This document shows positions 45,369-54,496 of a DNA stretch of 64,000 nucleotides, one piece after another. The DNA is from an uncultured Bacteroidota bacterium. GTDB lineage: Bacteria > Bacteroidota > Bacteroidia > Flavobacteriales > Flavobacteriaceae. The position numbers and the translations under genes are program-made. The stretch lies in contig CABZAE010000002.1 of the NCBI GenBank assembly GCA_902523635.1, positions 1 through 64,000 of the forward strand, in the 5' to 3' direction. The notes beneath the pieces are model-generated. The model had not been told where the DNA came from, searched no databases, and saw only the letters and a program-made list of their open reading frames with translations. Every line of letters begins with the position of its first letter. Position 1 is the stretch's first letter.

Positions 45369-47429
45369 TTACTTGGGATGATAAATTTTTTTCGAATTTT
45401 TATAAATTTCACTTCTATCAAAAGTCATTTTTTTTGTTTTAAACCCTGCTAAAAGTTCCATTTGATCAGAGTAGTGTATAGAATCTGGATTGTCACTTGA
45501 ACCATAAGGTGAAACAGACTCATATTCAACTTCTCCATCGATAAATCTAACTAAACCCACATAGGATTCTCCATGACTTATTTTGATTCTTCCATCTTTG
45601 TAGTTTACACCTCTCATGGCTGTTATAACATCAGGCATGCCAAAAATTGGCATCTCTTTTTCTCCCCTAACTAACTTTTGAAACTCTCCTAATTTTACAT
45701 CCGTAGTATTAAAGTTTTTTAACATTTTGTTTTTAACTTCTAGTAAACACTCCGCAATTAGTTTCTCACTAAAATTTCGATTATAATAACTTTTATAAAA
45801 TGGTCTTTGAGTGATAGTGTAGTATAACATTGCATAGGTACCTGCACCAAATGAATCCGAATCTGTCTTCCTATCCCAGGTTTGAATAGATTTTATTAGT
45901 TCGGAAACTTCAGGGTAATTTTCAGCATTCATATCAAATATTTTGTTGATATTCATGAAATTATAATTCATTGGTTCAGGAAATGAGTTATCGTTTTTTA
46001 TAGATTTGAAAGTTTCATAGTTGATTTTGTCATGTGATTTTATTAGTTCTAAAATTCTGGTACTTCTGTTGTTGTCATACGTTTCATAACCCATTGTTTG
46101 AGAAAAATTTTTTGGATCAGGATTTTCCTTTTCAGATGTAGATTTAAAAGGTGAATGATTGGCATTGTAGACGAATCCTGATTTAGGATTAATCACCTGT
46201 GGGAGTTCGGTTATTTCATAATATTCATTCCAAAGTGTTTTTTTGGTATTTCCTGGAAGAACTTTTTTCCAGTCATACCTCTCATCTCTCTTTGGGATAA
46301 TGCCATTGGAAATATAAAATATTGTATCATTTTTATCGGCATAACCAATATTGTAGCCAGGAATGTTTCTTGTCTTTAAAATATTGTAAAACTCCGTAAA
46401 CGACTCAGCCTTATTCATTCTCCACCATTGCTCCAATGATTTAATATTGTATAGTGATGGAGTTCTAACTGAATAATATCCTTTTTTATTTTTTAAAGTT
46501 GGCCCATAAATACTCTTATAAAACTTTCTCTTAACTTTAATGGACAATCCTAAAATTTTTGTGTAGATACTAGCTTTTCTAACCTCTAATTTCTTTTCTT
46601 GATTTTCGAAATAATAAACATTTCTTTTCTTCGGATGCATTTGAAGTTTAAAAACATCTGCCTTATCTGGATAGTTTACAGTATGAGTCCATGCCAAATG
46701 CCTGTTAGTCCCTATTAATATACAAGGTGCTCCTGCAAAAGTAGCTCCAATAATATCTGTGCCTTCCTCGCTCGCTAAATGAGCTTCATACCATGATGTT
46801 GGTCCATCAAATGGTTGATGAGGATTAATTGCTAAGAAAGTTTCATTTCTACCAATTTTTGCCGAGTTTAGAGCGATGGTGTTTGAACCATTCATGTTGT
46901 TGTAAAAATTGAAATCTCCACTTACGTTATTACTATATATATCTCCTATAATTTTATCTGCTCCACTAGAGATGAATAGTTGTAAAAATGAATAACTTGC
47001 CATTTTTCTTGGTGTGATTGGAAATAAATCTTTAACTAAAATTTGTTCGCTGTGTAGTTCTGCATATTTGTTAATACCGTCAGAGTATGCTTGAAGTATT
47101 TTAATAAAATCATCACTTAAAGTGTAAAATAACTTATTCGCTGTTTGTTTTGATTCTATGACTTGCGTTAATAGGTCTGCAGATGCTCCTTTGAGACCTA
47201 AATGTTTAGTTAATAGACCATTTCCCGCTAAATAAGCCTCTTGAATAGTTTTAAAATCATCTTCACAATGTGCCCAAGCTAGCCCATACGCAACATCCGC
47301 GTCAGTTTTTCCATATATGTGTGGAACTCCATATTCGTCCCTTACAATGTCAATATCTTTTGGATTTATTTGAGAATAACAACTAATAGATATAGATAGG
47401 GCAATTAATAGTTTAAAAATTTTTTTCAT
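45369..47429 (-). CDS. penicillin acylase family protein
   Basis: 686-residue exported Ntn hydrolase made as one precursor (signal peptide LLIALSISISCYSQ). The alpha-chain starts DIDIVRDEYGVPHIYGKTDA. The autocleavage site is NMNGSNTIALNSAK, with S182 becoming the N-terminal nucleophile of the beta-chain. AINPHQPFDGPTSWYEAHL and GTNRHLAWTHTVNY are classic family motifs. Members cleave N-acyl bonds in penicillins, acyl-homoserine lactones or lipopeptides; here the substrate is unknown, and AHL degradation is only one option. A single-gene unit, convergent with the esterase gene. Confidence 0.93.
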   Translation of the reverse strand: MKKIFKLLIALSISISCYSQINPKDIDIVRDEYGVPHIYGKTDADVAYGLAWAHCEDDFKTIQEAYLAGNGLLTKHLGLKGASADLLTQVIESKQTANKLFYTLSDDFIKILQAYSDGINKYAELHSEQILVKDLFPITPRKMASYSFLQLFISSGADKIIGDIYSNNVSGDFNFYNNMNGSNTIALNSAKIGRNETFLAINPHQPFDGPTSWYEAHLASEEGTDIIGATFAGAPCILIGTNRHLAWTHTVNYPDKADVFKLQMHPKKRNVYYFENQEKKLEVRKASIYTKILGLSIKVKRKFYKSIYGPTLKNKKGYYSVRTPSLYNIKSLEQWWRMNKAESFTEFYNILKTRNIPGYNIGYADKNDTIFYISNGIIPKRDERYDWKKVLPGNTKKTLWNEYYEITELPQVINPKSGFVYNANHSPFKSTSEKENPDPKNFSQTMGYETYDNNRSTRILELIKSHDKINYETFKSIKNDNSFPEPMNYNFMNINKIFDMNAENYPEVSELIKSIQTWDRKTDSDSFGAGTYAMLYYTITQRPFYKSYYNRNFSEKLIAECLLEVKNKMLKNFNTTDVKLGEFQKLVRGEKEMPIFGMPDVITAMRGVNYKDGRIKISHGESYVGLVRFIDGEVEYESVSPYGSSDNPDSIHYSDQMELLAGFKTKKMTFDRSEIYKNSKKIYHPK

Positions 47430-47489
47430 CCTTGTATGACAAATAATTTCTATGTAAAAATAGTCATATATTAGCTAAAAGGCTTACTA

Positions 47490-47849
47490 ATGAAAAAATT
47501 TATAAGTGGAAGAATTAAGGCAGTGTACTATTCCTTAAAAGGTGCATTTTGCTTAATTAAAACAGAACATTCTATCCAAGCTCAATTATTTTTTTCTTTT
47601 TTATTTATTGTTGCGGGTTTTTATCTTGATATATCCAAAGTAGAGTGGATGTTCCAAATTTTAGCTATTTCTCTGGTTCTTACGACAGAATCTCTAAATA
47701 CCGCAATTGAAAAAATTTTAGATTTTATTCATCCGGATTACAACGAAAAAGTAGGTTACATAAAAGATATTTCTGCAGGTGCAGTATTTTTTGCTTTTAT
47801 CTTCGCTTTATTTACATCATTGATGATTTATTTACCAAAGCTATTATAA
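47490..47849 (+). CDS. dgkA: diacylglycerol kinase-type membrane protein
   Basis: 119 residues, three membrane segments. The DgkA fold is shown by GRIKAVYYSLKGAFCLIKTE, then TTESLNTAIEKILDFIHP (catalytic Glu and metal Glu) and KVGYIKDISAGAVFFAF (the conserved K-D-x2-AGAV). It phosphorylates diacylglycerol or undecaprenol; Bacteroidota members may prefer undecaprenol, so the lipid is not certain. Its 3' end overlaps the convergent pterin dehydratase gene by 22 bases. Confidence 0.9.
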   Translation: MKKFISGRIKAVYYSLKGAFCLIKTEHSIQAQLFFSFLFIVAGFYLDISKVEWMFQILAISLVLTTESLNTAIEKILDFIHPDYNEKVGYIKDISAGAVFFAFIFALFTSLMIYLPKLL

Positions 47850-48106
47850 ATCGAATCAATTTTTTTTGCCAGTTTAAAATCAAGATTTGACAAACCTCCA
47901 AGATCGTGCGTAGTAAGTTCGATCTTAACTACATTGTATGCGTTGTACCAATTGGGGTGGTGGTTTATAGTTTCACAGAATTTGCCAACTTTATTCATAA
48001 AATCCAATGCTTGTTTAAAGTTTTCAAACTTAAAATCTCTACTAATTGATTTTTGTTTTAATTTCCAATTTACATCGATATCTTTTTTTTCTTTGTTTAA
48101 GTCCAT
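47828..48106 (-). CDS. 4a-hydroxytetrahydrobiopterin dehydratase
   Basis: 92 residues from the ATG at 48106 (MDLNKEKKDID), chosen because it gives the usual family length and 2-base spacing from the reductase gene upstream. An earlier start would overlap that gene. The pterin-4a-carbinolamine dehydratase signature is intact: FMNKVGKFCETINHHPNWYN, then VKIELTTHDLGGLSNLDFKL. The HHP motif supplies the active-site histidines. The enzyme recycles the cofactor of aromatic amino acid hydroxylases. No such hydroxylase gene lies in the window. Confidence 0.93.
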   Translation of the reverse strand: MDLNKEKKDIDVNWKLKQKSISRDFKFENFKQALDFMNKVGKFCETINHHPNWYNAYNVVKIELTTHDLGGLSNLDFKLAKKIDSIYNSFGK

Positions 48107-48107
48107 A

Positions 48108-48860
48108 TTAAAATATTTTAGGAATAAGTATTTTTCTTTCTTTTGGGTAATCATTAAACGTTTCTCTGTACCATTTATGATTTGAAATAGACCGTGGAAC
48201 TAAATTAACAAATGTCCATATAAAAAATGAAAATGTTCCAAGGTTAAGAGTCATTATAAAAAAACCAAACCATTCCATTATTTCACCAAAATAATTTGGG
48301 CTCGAAACATAATTGAATAGCCCTCCTCTGGGAATAAAATATTTTTGGTTTTCTCTTCTCAAATTAATTAATATGTCGTCTGAGTGAATATTTATAAACC
48401 CTCCCAATAAGAATACAAAAAATCCAGAAATAAATATAATGAGGTTATAGTCATAGATATTTATTAAACTTAAAAAATATCCATTGATCAATCCATTAAT
48501 CAAATTAAAAAAAATAGCTGATGCAGCTATTAATAGTGGCATCTTTTTATTTTTTGTTTTAATCTTAAGAGGATAAACAATTGTTCTATTGAAGTAATGT
48601 AAAAACCACAATACGATAAAAAAAGACTCATAACGAAAAATATCATCAACAATTGATAAGTAGGTTATTGGACAAATCAAAAGAGCAGGCATTTCCATTA
48701 CAATCCAACCCAATTTGTTGTTTATTTCAGGACCCCATTTAGTGTTGTAATGTTTGCCATAAGGTGCTCGAATAAAAAGAAGAATTACGAAAATAATCAA
48801 CCCAAATAAAATCCATAATAATGTAAAATTTGATATTAATTCATGTGAAAATTGACTCAT
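48108..48860 (-). CDS. steroid 5-alpha-reductase-like membrane methyltransferase/reductase (DUF1295-type)
   Basis: 250 residues from the ATG at 48860 (MSQFSHELISN); an upstream extension of 55 codons would cross the divergent DUF488 gene and is unlikely. About six membrane segments. The conserved C-terminal motif region reads GGLFNYVSSPNYFGEIMEWF and a final YRETFNDYPKERKILIPKIF, as in 3-oxo-5-alpha-steroid 4-dehydrogenase C-terminal domains. It probably reduces an enone in a lipid using NADPH; the substrate in bacteria is uncertain. Confidence 0.85.
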   Translation of the reverse strand: MSQFSHELISNFTLLWILFGLIIFVILLFIRAPYGKHYNTKWGPEINNKLGWIVMEMPALLICPITYLSIVDDIFRYESFFIVLWFLHYFNRTIVYPLKIKTKNKKMPLLIAASAIFFNLINGLINGYFLSLINIYDYNLIIFISGFFVFLLGGFINIHSDDILINLRRENQKYFIPRGGLFNYVSSPNYFGEIMEWFGFFIMTLNLGTFSFFIWTFVNLVPRSISNHKWYRETFNDYPKERKILIPKIF

Positions 48861-48915
48861 TTTTATGATTTTATTAAATAATTTACGAAATTCATGAATA
48901 CAACAAATAAATTTA

Positions 48916-49359
48916 ATGATTATCAAAACAGCAAACTTTAATGTTCTTAAAAAAAATGAAGTGCCTGGAGCTGTTTCAATAGCTTTGATGCCCTCAAACT
49001 TTGCACAATTGAAGTTTGAATACAAAGCTTTGGCACCAAATTATAAGCTTCTAAATGGATTAAAGAAAAAGCAAATTTCCGAAGAAAAGTTTATTTCTTT
49101 ATACAAGGCCCAATTGTATGAGTTAAATGCTCAAAACGTTTACGATCACCTTAAATTATTGACCGGTGGTAGTGAGGTTGTGTTGATGTCTCACTCACCA
49201 AAAACTAAATTTTGTCATAGACATTTGGTTGCTGATTGGTTAGAAGAAAAATTAAATATCAAAATTGAAGAATTTGGTAAACCAAACTTTAAAAGGAAAA
49301 ACGGGTATTTGATTAAAGTTAATGAGCCCTCTTTATTTACAGATGACCAAAATCCATAA
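48916..49359 (+). CDS. DUF488 family protein
   Basis: 147 residues. The C-terminal signature GGSEVVLMSHSPKTKFCHRH then LVADWLEEKLNIKIEE matches DUF488, including the Cys-His-Arg-His (CHRH) element. It is cytoplasmic by the lack of a signal. The function of DUF488 is unsettled; the CHRH motif resembles a thiol-based or phosphate-binding active site. The gene is divergent from the reductase-like gene and converges with an alpha/beta hydrolase 2 bases away. Confidence 0.85.
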   Translation: MIIKTANFNVLKKNEVPGAVSIALMPSNFAQLKFEYKALAPNYKLLNGLKKKQISEEKFISLYKAQLYELNAQNVYDHLKLLTGGSEVVLMSHSPKTKFCHRHLVADWLEEKLNIKIEEFGKPNFKRKNGYLIKVNEPSLFTDDQNP

Positions 49360-49361
49360 TT

Positions 49362-50279
49362 TCAATCTTTTAAAATGTGATCAAATAAAATATTTTCAAA
49401 CTCATCAATGTTTTCCATGTGGGGCAAATGGCCACTGTTTGAAATAAAAAACTCATTTCTGTTGGTCATTAATTTATTTAATTTCTCTTTAAAATTATTG
49501 TAAACAACAACAGAATCACTATCTCCCCAAATTGTGTAGTAAGATATTTTAGAGTTATTTATGAAAATATTTTCTTTGTCCTGATTTACATGGTTTTTTC
49601 GAGTTGATATCAATGCTTTTGCAAATCCCTTATATTTAAGAAGATCTTCATAATTATCAGCCCAATAATTGAACTTTTCTGGGTTTTTAAAATCCTTTAG
49701 CTGACTCTTTGATATGACAGGATAATTATTTGTGATGAACTTGTTTATTTCTTTACCACTTACTGATTTTTCTGGTACAGATTCATATTCCATAAAGCTA
49801 TTAGACGAGACATATATCAACTTATCTACGATTTCAGGTTTTAGATAGGCAATCTTAGAGATAACTCTTCCCCCATTAGATAAACCAATAAAAGATGCCT
49901 TACTAACGCTGAGTTTATTCAAAAGTTCAAGAACTTGATTTGCAAATAATTCATCAGTGTAATTTGTATCTGGATTTGATGAATACCCACGACCATATAA
50001 ATCAATTTTGATTGACTTGAAGCCTAATTCCACAGATGAATTAAATGTAGTATTCCATATGTACGATGGTACAGAGAAGCCATGAACAAAAACAAGTGTA
50101 GGTATAGAATCTTCGTTTTTAAATTCGTAATATGTAAATCCATCATTTAATTCTATAAAATTTCCAGTATTAATATCATCTCTAAATCTTTTATTTTTTT
50201 CTATTGTTTCATAGTTATTAAACTTACAAGACAAAAAAATAAAAGAGAAAACAAAAAAGTGGATAAAGATTTTTTTCAT
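49362..50279 (-). CDS. alpha/beta hydrolase lipoprotein
   Basis: 305 residues with a lipoprotein signal (FSFIFLSC, Cys18). The alpha/beta hydrolase core shows TLVFVHGFSVPSYIWN (oxyanion HG at 66-67), DLYGRGYSSNPDTNY, the nucleophile S134 in IGLSNGGRV, and the terminal His in SGHLPHMEN. This resembles the soluble esterase/lactonase/haloalkane-dehalogenase branch of the family. Lipid anchoring suggests action at the membrane surface. Starts divergently from an EamA transporter. Confidence 0.88.
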   Translation of the reverse strand: MKKIFIHFFVFSFIFLSCKFNNYETIEKNKRFRDDINTGNFIELNDGFTYYEFKNEDSIPTLVFVHGFSVPSYIWNTTFNSSVELGFKSIKIDLYGRGYSSNPDTNYTDELFANQVLELLNKLSVSKASFIGLSNGGRVISKIAYLKPEIVDKLIYVSSNSFMEYESVPEKSVSGKEINKFITNNYPVISKSQLKDFKNPEKFNYWADNYEDLLKYKGFAKALISTRKNHVNQDKENIFINNSKISYYTIWGDSDSVVVYNNFKEKLNKLMTNRNEFFISNSGHLPHMENIDEFENILFDHILKD

Positions 50280-50345
50280 TTCAATTTCATGTGCTTTTAA
50301 AAATTAGTTTTGTAACACAAAATTAATGCAAAAATAGTTGTACAA

Positions 50346-51236
50346 ATGGACAAAAGAAATCTCGGGCTCTTAGCTGCTTCTGGAGCCACTGTGATTTATG
50401 GTTTTAATCATACTATAGCTAAAAATGTTATGCCAATTTACATCGAGGCATTTGGTTTTGTATTGTTGAGAGTGATTGGAGCAACATTAATTTTTTGGAC
50501 ACTGAGTTTATTTATTAAAAATGAAAAAATTAAAAAAGAGGACTGGCCAAGAATCTTTCTTTGTTCTTTCCTAGGGATGTTTATAAACAAATTAGCATTT
50601 TTCAAAGGGTTGGAGCTATCAACCCCAATTAACAGTTCTGTTTTGATCACTGTTGTTCCAATATTGGTTTTTGTTTTTTCAGCATTTTTCTTAAAAGAAA
50701 AAATGAGGTTTTTGAGAGTTTTTGGAGTAATATCAGGGTTTGTAGGTGCACTCGTTTTGATTTTATATAGCCCTTCAACTTCTTTTAATGCTCCAAATAT
50801 ACCCTTGGGAAACCTTATGTTCGTTATAAATTCATCCACTTATGGGCTCTATTTAATTTTCGTAAAAAAATTGGTTGAGAAGTACAACATCATAACACTA
50901 TTTCGTTGGTTATTCCTCATTGCAATTTTTCTAAACCTTCCCGTTGGTTTTCCTGAGTTTAAAAATGTAGAATGGTCACATTTACCTTTTTGGGATGCAA
51001 TTTTGCCAATGATATATGTCGTTGTAGGTACAACCTTTTTAACGTATATGTTTAATGCATACGCTCTTTCAAAATTAAAAGCTTCTACGGTTAGCTCATT
51101 TGTTTATTTGCAACCTATTGTAGGTATAATTTATGCAATTACTACTGACAATGATTCATTAACAGTCCTAAGTGTTTTAGGGATGATTTTGATTTTTATG
51201 GGTGTTTATTTTGTTACCAAAAAAATCAAAGATTAA
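50346..51236 (+). CDS. EamA/DMT family transporter
   Basis: 296 residues with ten predicted membrane segments in two EamA repeats; the first runs to about residue 140 and ends with SGFVGALVLILYS, the second starts PLGNLMFVINSSTYGLYLIF and ends MILIFMGVYFVTKKIK. Members move amino acids, nucleosides or metabolites. A TAGTTTTG -7-like element at 50305-50312 could drive it, and a TATTTTTG on the opposite strand (50336-50329) could drive the hydrolase gene. Substrate unknown. A MIP channel gene follows after 27 bases. Confidence 0.9.
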   Translation: MDKRNLGLLAASGATVIYGFNHTIAKNVMPIYIEAFGFVLLRVIGATLIFWTLSLFIKNEKIKKEDWPRIFLCSFLGMFINKLAFFKGLELSTPINSSVLITVVPILVFVFSAFFLKEKMRFLRVFGVISGFVGALVLILYSPSTSFNAPNIPLGNLMFVINSSTYGLYLIFVKKLVEKYNIITLFRWLFLIAIFLNLPVGFPEFKNVEWSHLPFWDAILPMIYVVVGTTFLTYMFNAYALSKLKASTVSSFVYLQPIVGIIYAITTDNDSLTVLSVLGMILIFMGVYFVTKKIKD

Positions 51237-51263
51237 AATTTAAGTTTTTCTTATTTTTAAATT

Positions 51264-51881
51264 ATGAAAAAGTATTTTGTTGAGTTTGTTGGAACTTTAT
51301 TTTTGATTTTAATAATAGGTTTAACATCAAATCCCGTCGCCATAGGCTTTGGTTTAACAGTTCTTGTCTACATGGGTGCGCACATTTCTGGAGCACATTA
51401 TAATCCTGTTGTTTCACTTGCATTTATTATCAAAAAAGATATAAATAGAAAAGATTTTATTTTTTACGTATTATCTCAAATAACAGGAGCAACAATAGGT
51501 GCACTATTGATATATTTTTTAAAAGACAGTGTTGTCGAAATCCAACCTAACTTATCATCTTCGATATACCAAATTTTAATCAGTGAGATTCTTTTCACAT
51601 TCTTATTGGTGTTTGTTATTTTAAACGTAGCAACACATCCAAATTTAGAAGACAATTCTTTTTATGGTTTTGCAATAGGATTAACTGTTATGGCTGGTGC
51701 ATTTTCGGTTGGACCAATTTCAGGAGCAGTATTCAACCCTGCGGTTTCATTGGGACCAACTTTGAGTCATTTAATTATTGGAGATGGGATTTCAAAATAC
51801 TATCTGTGGTATTTCCTTTTAGGACCGACCATTGGAAGTGTTATGGGTACGTTCGCTTTCCTCTATTTAGTTAAAAAGTAA
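51264..51881 (+). CDS. aquaporin-like MIP channel with altered filter
   Basis: 205 residues and about six membrane segments of the MIP fold. The two pore motifs are GAHYNPVVSL (NPV at 47-49) and GAVFNPAVSLGP (NPA at 158-160). The first is changed from NPA to NPV, and the Arg that normally follows the second NPA is V161, so the aromatic/arginine filter is not canonical. The length is slightly short for AqpZ. It could pass water or other small neutral solutes. Near EamA and possibly cotranscribed. Confidence 0.88.
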   Translation: MKKYFVEFVGTLFLILIIGLTSNPVAIGFGLTVLVYMGAHISGAHYNPVVSLAFIIKKDINRKDFIFYVLSQITGATIGALLIYFLKDSVVEIQPNLSSSIYQILISEILFTFLLVFVILNVATHPNLEDNSFYGFAIGLTVMAGAFSVGPISGAVFNPAVSLGPTLSHLIIGDGISKYYLWYFLLGPTIGSVMGTFAFLYLVKK

Positions 51882-52048
51882 AGATATTTAACTATTCTTG
51901 AAATTATTCCAACAATTATAATAAAAAGAAATAGTTTCAAACCAACTTCTAAAACAATAATAAGTAAAATAATGTATAGTAATGCTCTTATAAAATCTTT
52001 AGCTTTTTTTGGTAAATACCCAAAAAAATAACTATAAAAAGGTTCCAA
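51863..52048 (-). CDS. small membrane protein, unknown
   Basis: 61-residue frame with an amphipathic start (FFGYLPKKAKDFIRALLYII) and two strongly hydrophobic stretches (IILLIIVLEVG and LFLFIIIVGII). It overlaps the 3' end of the MIP channel gene by 19 bases, convergently. The composition looks like a real small inner-membrane protein, but a spurious frame in AT-rich DNA is possible. No domain is recognised. Confidence 0.4.
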   Translation of the reverse strand: MEPFYSYFFGYLPKKAKDFIRALLYIILLIIVLEVGLKLFLFIIIVGIISRIVKYLYFLTK

Positions 52049-52144
52049 CGTTAATTTTTAATATTTAAAAATACAAATTAATTAAAGTTATTTTAAAAGG
52101 ATTTTATAATTTTATACTACATCATATCACTTAAATAAACCACC

Positions 52145-53857
52145 ATGAATCAACTATTTAAAATATTATTTTGTTTAATTGTCGTTACTTTTTTGTTTTC
52201 CTGTGACAATAAAAAGACATCCTCTTTTCAAAACATTTCTTTAGAAGATTTGGAACTTAAAAGAGGTGATTTACTACTTTGTGGGGACCCCAATTTTGGT
52301 GAAGTAGATTTTTCACTATCCTGTAGGTATGATTTGAGAGAAAAGTTTAATTTGGGACTAACTTTAATACATTCTTTTGAATATGCTGAGGCTGAAAAGG
52401 TATTTGTAAATATCTTAGATCAGGATAAGGATTGTGTAATGGCATACTGGGCAACAGCAATGAGTATTTTAAATCATCCTCTTTCTCGCAGACAAAATAC
52501 CGAATCACTTAAAAGAGGTGAAGAGCTTTTGAAAGTTGCTAAAACTTTAGTTGTCAATAATGAACGTGAAAAAGATTATTTGGATGCTGTAGGTATATAT
52601 TTTAAAGATTGGCAAAATCTTGATACTCAAACCAGAAAACTCAAATATGAAAGTAAAATGGAAGAACTTTATTTGAAATATCCAAATGACGTAGAAACCG
52701 CTGTATTTTATTCTTTGGCCGTATTAGCATCTGCAGATTTAAATGACAAGACTTATTCCAAACAAAAGAAATCAGGCCAAATTCTCGAGAAATTATTTAA
52801 GACTTATCCTAATCATCCAGGAATTGCTCATTACATTATTCACAATTATGATTCGCCTGAACTTGCTCACATGGCTTTAGAAACAGCACGTAAATATGCT
52901 ATAATTGCTCCTGCATCAGCCCATGCTCAACATATGCCATCTCATATTTTTACAAGATTGGGTCTTTGGAAGGAATCAATAACTTCAAATACAGATTCAG
53001 CTCAATCAGCTGTTTGTTATGCAGAGTCGGTTAACCCTGAAGCAAATTGGGTTAGTGAAATTCATGCCTTAGATTACTTGGTTTATGCACATCTTCAACA
53101 AGGTGATAATCAAAGTGCTCGATATGAAATGGATAAAATGAGTGAAATTAAAGAAGTTTTTCCCTCATATCATTTTGCGGGTTCTTATGCCCTAATTGCG
53201 GTTCCATGTCGATTAGCTGCAGAAAATAAAAATTGGGAATTAGCTTCTAGAATTGAATTGCCAAACACTAATATGGACTGGGATAAAGTTAATTGGCCAA
53301 AAGGAAATCTATATTTTACACGAGGACTGGGATTTGCTAATATTGGCGACATCAGTTCTGCTGAGAGAGAATTAGGAAATTTAATTACTCTTAAAGAAAA
53401 ACTGGATGAGCTTAAAAACACATATGAAAGTGGTCAGGTTGCTATTCAGATTGAATCTGTCAAAGCATGGATTGAATATGCCAAGGGAAATGGTCAAAAG
53501 GCTATTGAGTTTATGACAAAAGCTGCTAATTTGGAAAGTAAAACATCAAAGGCCGCGGTTACACCTGGAGAAATCATTCCAGCTGATGAATTATTAGCTG
53601 ATATGTATCTATTGCTTGATAAACCAAAATTAGCATTAGAAACTTATGAAAAGAATTTAAAAAGTAGGCCTTACAGATTTAATGGAATTTATGGGGCTGC
53701 AAAAGCTGCTGAAAAACTTAATAATGTAAAATTAGCCAATTATTACTTCAATCAACTAATTGATTTGACTAAGGGAATCAATAGTTCTAGACCAGAAATT
53801 AAAGAGGCAAATGAATACATATTAAAGAACTCCACAATGCTGGCTGATAATGTTTAG
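52145..53857 (+). CDS. tetratricopeptide-repeat lipoprotein
   Basis: 570 residues with a lipoprotein signal (VVTFLFSC, Cys20). The body is helical with several TPR-like pairs: LGLTLIHSFEYAEAEKVFVN, DCVMAYWATAMSILNHPLSR and later PKLALETYEKNLKSRPYRFN then AAKAAEKLNNVKLANYYFNQ. Two cysteines near the N-terminus (CGDPNFGEVDFSLSC) and several histidines in HPGIAHYIIHNYD and HAQHMPSHIF are conspicuous and could bind metal. The SCO1 gene overlaps its stop by 8 bases, linking it to copper or cytochrome oxidase biology. Exact role unknown. Confidence 0.85.
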   Translation: MNQLFKILFCLIVVTFLFSCDNKKTSSFQNISLEDLELKRGDLLLCGDPNFGEVDFSLSCRYDLREKFNLGLTLIHSFEYAEAEKVFVNILDQDKDCVMAYWATAMSILNHPLSRRQNTESLKRGEELLKVAKTLVVNNEREKDYLDAVGIYFKDWQNLDTQTRKLKYESKMEELYLKYPNDVETAVFYSLAVLASADLNDKTYSKQKKSGQILEKLFKTYPNHPGIAHYIIHNYDSPELAHMALETARKYAIIAPASAHAQHMPSHIFTRLGLWKESITSNTDSAQSAVCYAESVNPEANWVSEIHALDYLVYAHLQQGDNQSARYEMDKMSEIKEVFPSYHFAGSYALIAVPCRLAAENKNWELASRIELPNTNMDWDKVNWPKGNLYFTRGLGFANIGDISSAERELGNLITLKEKLDELKNTYESGQVAIQIESVKAWIEYAKGNGQKAIEFMTKAANLESKTSKAAVTPGEIIPADELLADMYLLLDKPKLALETYEKNLKSRPYRFNGIYGAAKAAEKLNNVKLANYYFNQLIDLTKGINSSRPEIKEANEYILKNSTMLADNV

Positions 53858-54479
53858 GTTCTTTTTAATAGCTATTTTAGTTGTTTTCATGAGCTCTTGT
53901 TCTCAGCTTATTAAAAAAGAGCTACCTGTATTTAATCCCTCAGACTTCGACCCTAAACTTGTCGATACAAGTTTGAGAAAAGTTAATCAAAACCACACGG
54001 TAAAAGATTTTAATTTGACCAATCAAAACGGAGTTAAAATTTCTTCAAAGGATTATGAGAACAAAGTTTATGTAGTTGATTTTTTTTTCACACGTTGTCC
54101 AAGTATTTGTCCTATTATGACCGATAATATGCTACTAATTCAAAATGAATTCATTAATGATGATCAGATTATGCTATTATCGCTTTCAGTAACCCCTGAG
54201 ATTGACAGTGTCTCAGTATTAAAGAACTATGCAATTGAAAAGGGAATTAATGATTTAAAATGGAATATTACTACCGGATCTAAAAAACATATATATGACC
54301 TTGCAAGAAAAAGTTACTTTGCGGTAGTTGATCAAGGGGACGGTGATCTGCAAGATTTTATTCATACTCCGAATTTTATTTTGGTTGATAAGAAAAAACA
54401 AATAAGGGGTATTTATGACGGAACGGAGCTCAATGAGGTTACAAGATTAATTGAAGACATACATACTTTAATTAACTGA
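53850..54479 (+). CDS. SCO1/SenC family copper/thiol protein
   Basis: 209-residue lipoprotein (VVFMSSC, Cys13). The thioredoxin-like fold has the SCO copper motif FTRCPSICPIMTDNM with C83 and C87, and the third ligand H172 in DFIHTPNFILVD. SCO proteins deliver copper to the CuA site of cytochrome c oxidase or act as thiol-disulfide reductases. All three ligands are present. It overlaps the TPR/His-rich lipoprotein gene by 8 bases, and the two may act together. Confidence 0.93.
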   Translation: MFRFFLIAILVVFMSSCSQLIKKELPVFNPSDFDPKLVDTSLRKVNQNHTVKDFNLTNQNGVKISSKDYENKVYVVDFFFTRCPSICPIMTDNMLLIQNEFINDDQIMLLSLSVTPEIDSVSVLKNYAIEKGINDLKWNITTGSKKHIYDLARKSYFAVVDQGDGDLQDFIHTPNFILVDKKKQIRGIYDGTELNEVTRLIEDIHTLIN

Positions 54480-54496
54480 TTTATAAATATAGATTT

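Noticed and set aside
48861-49025. N-terminal extension of the reductase-like gene
   Set aside because: It runs across the divergent DUF488 gene and puts 55 odd residues before a normal first membrane helix.
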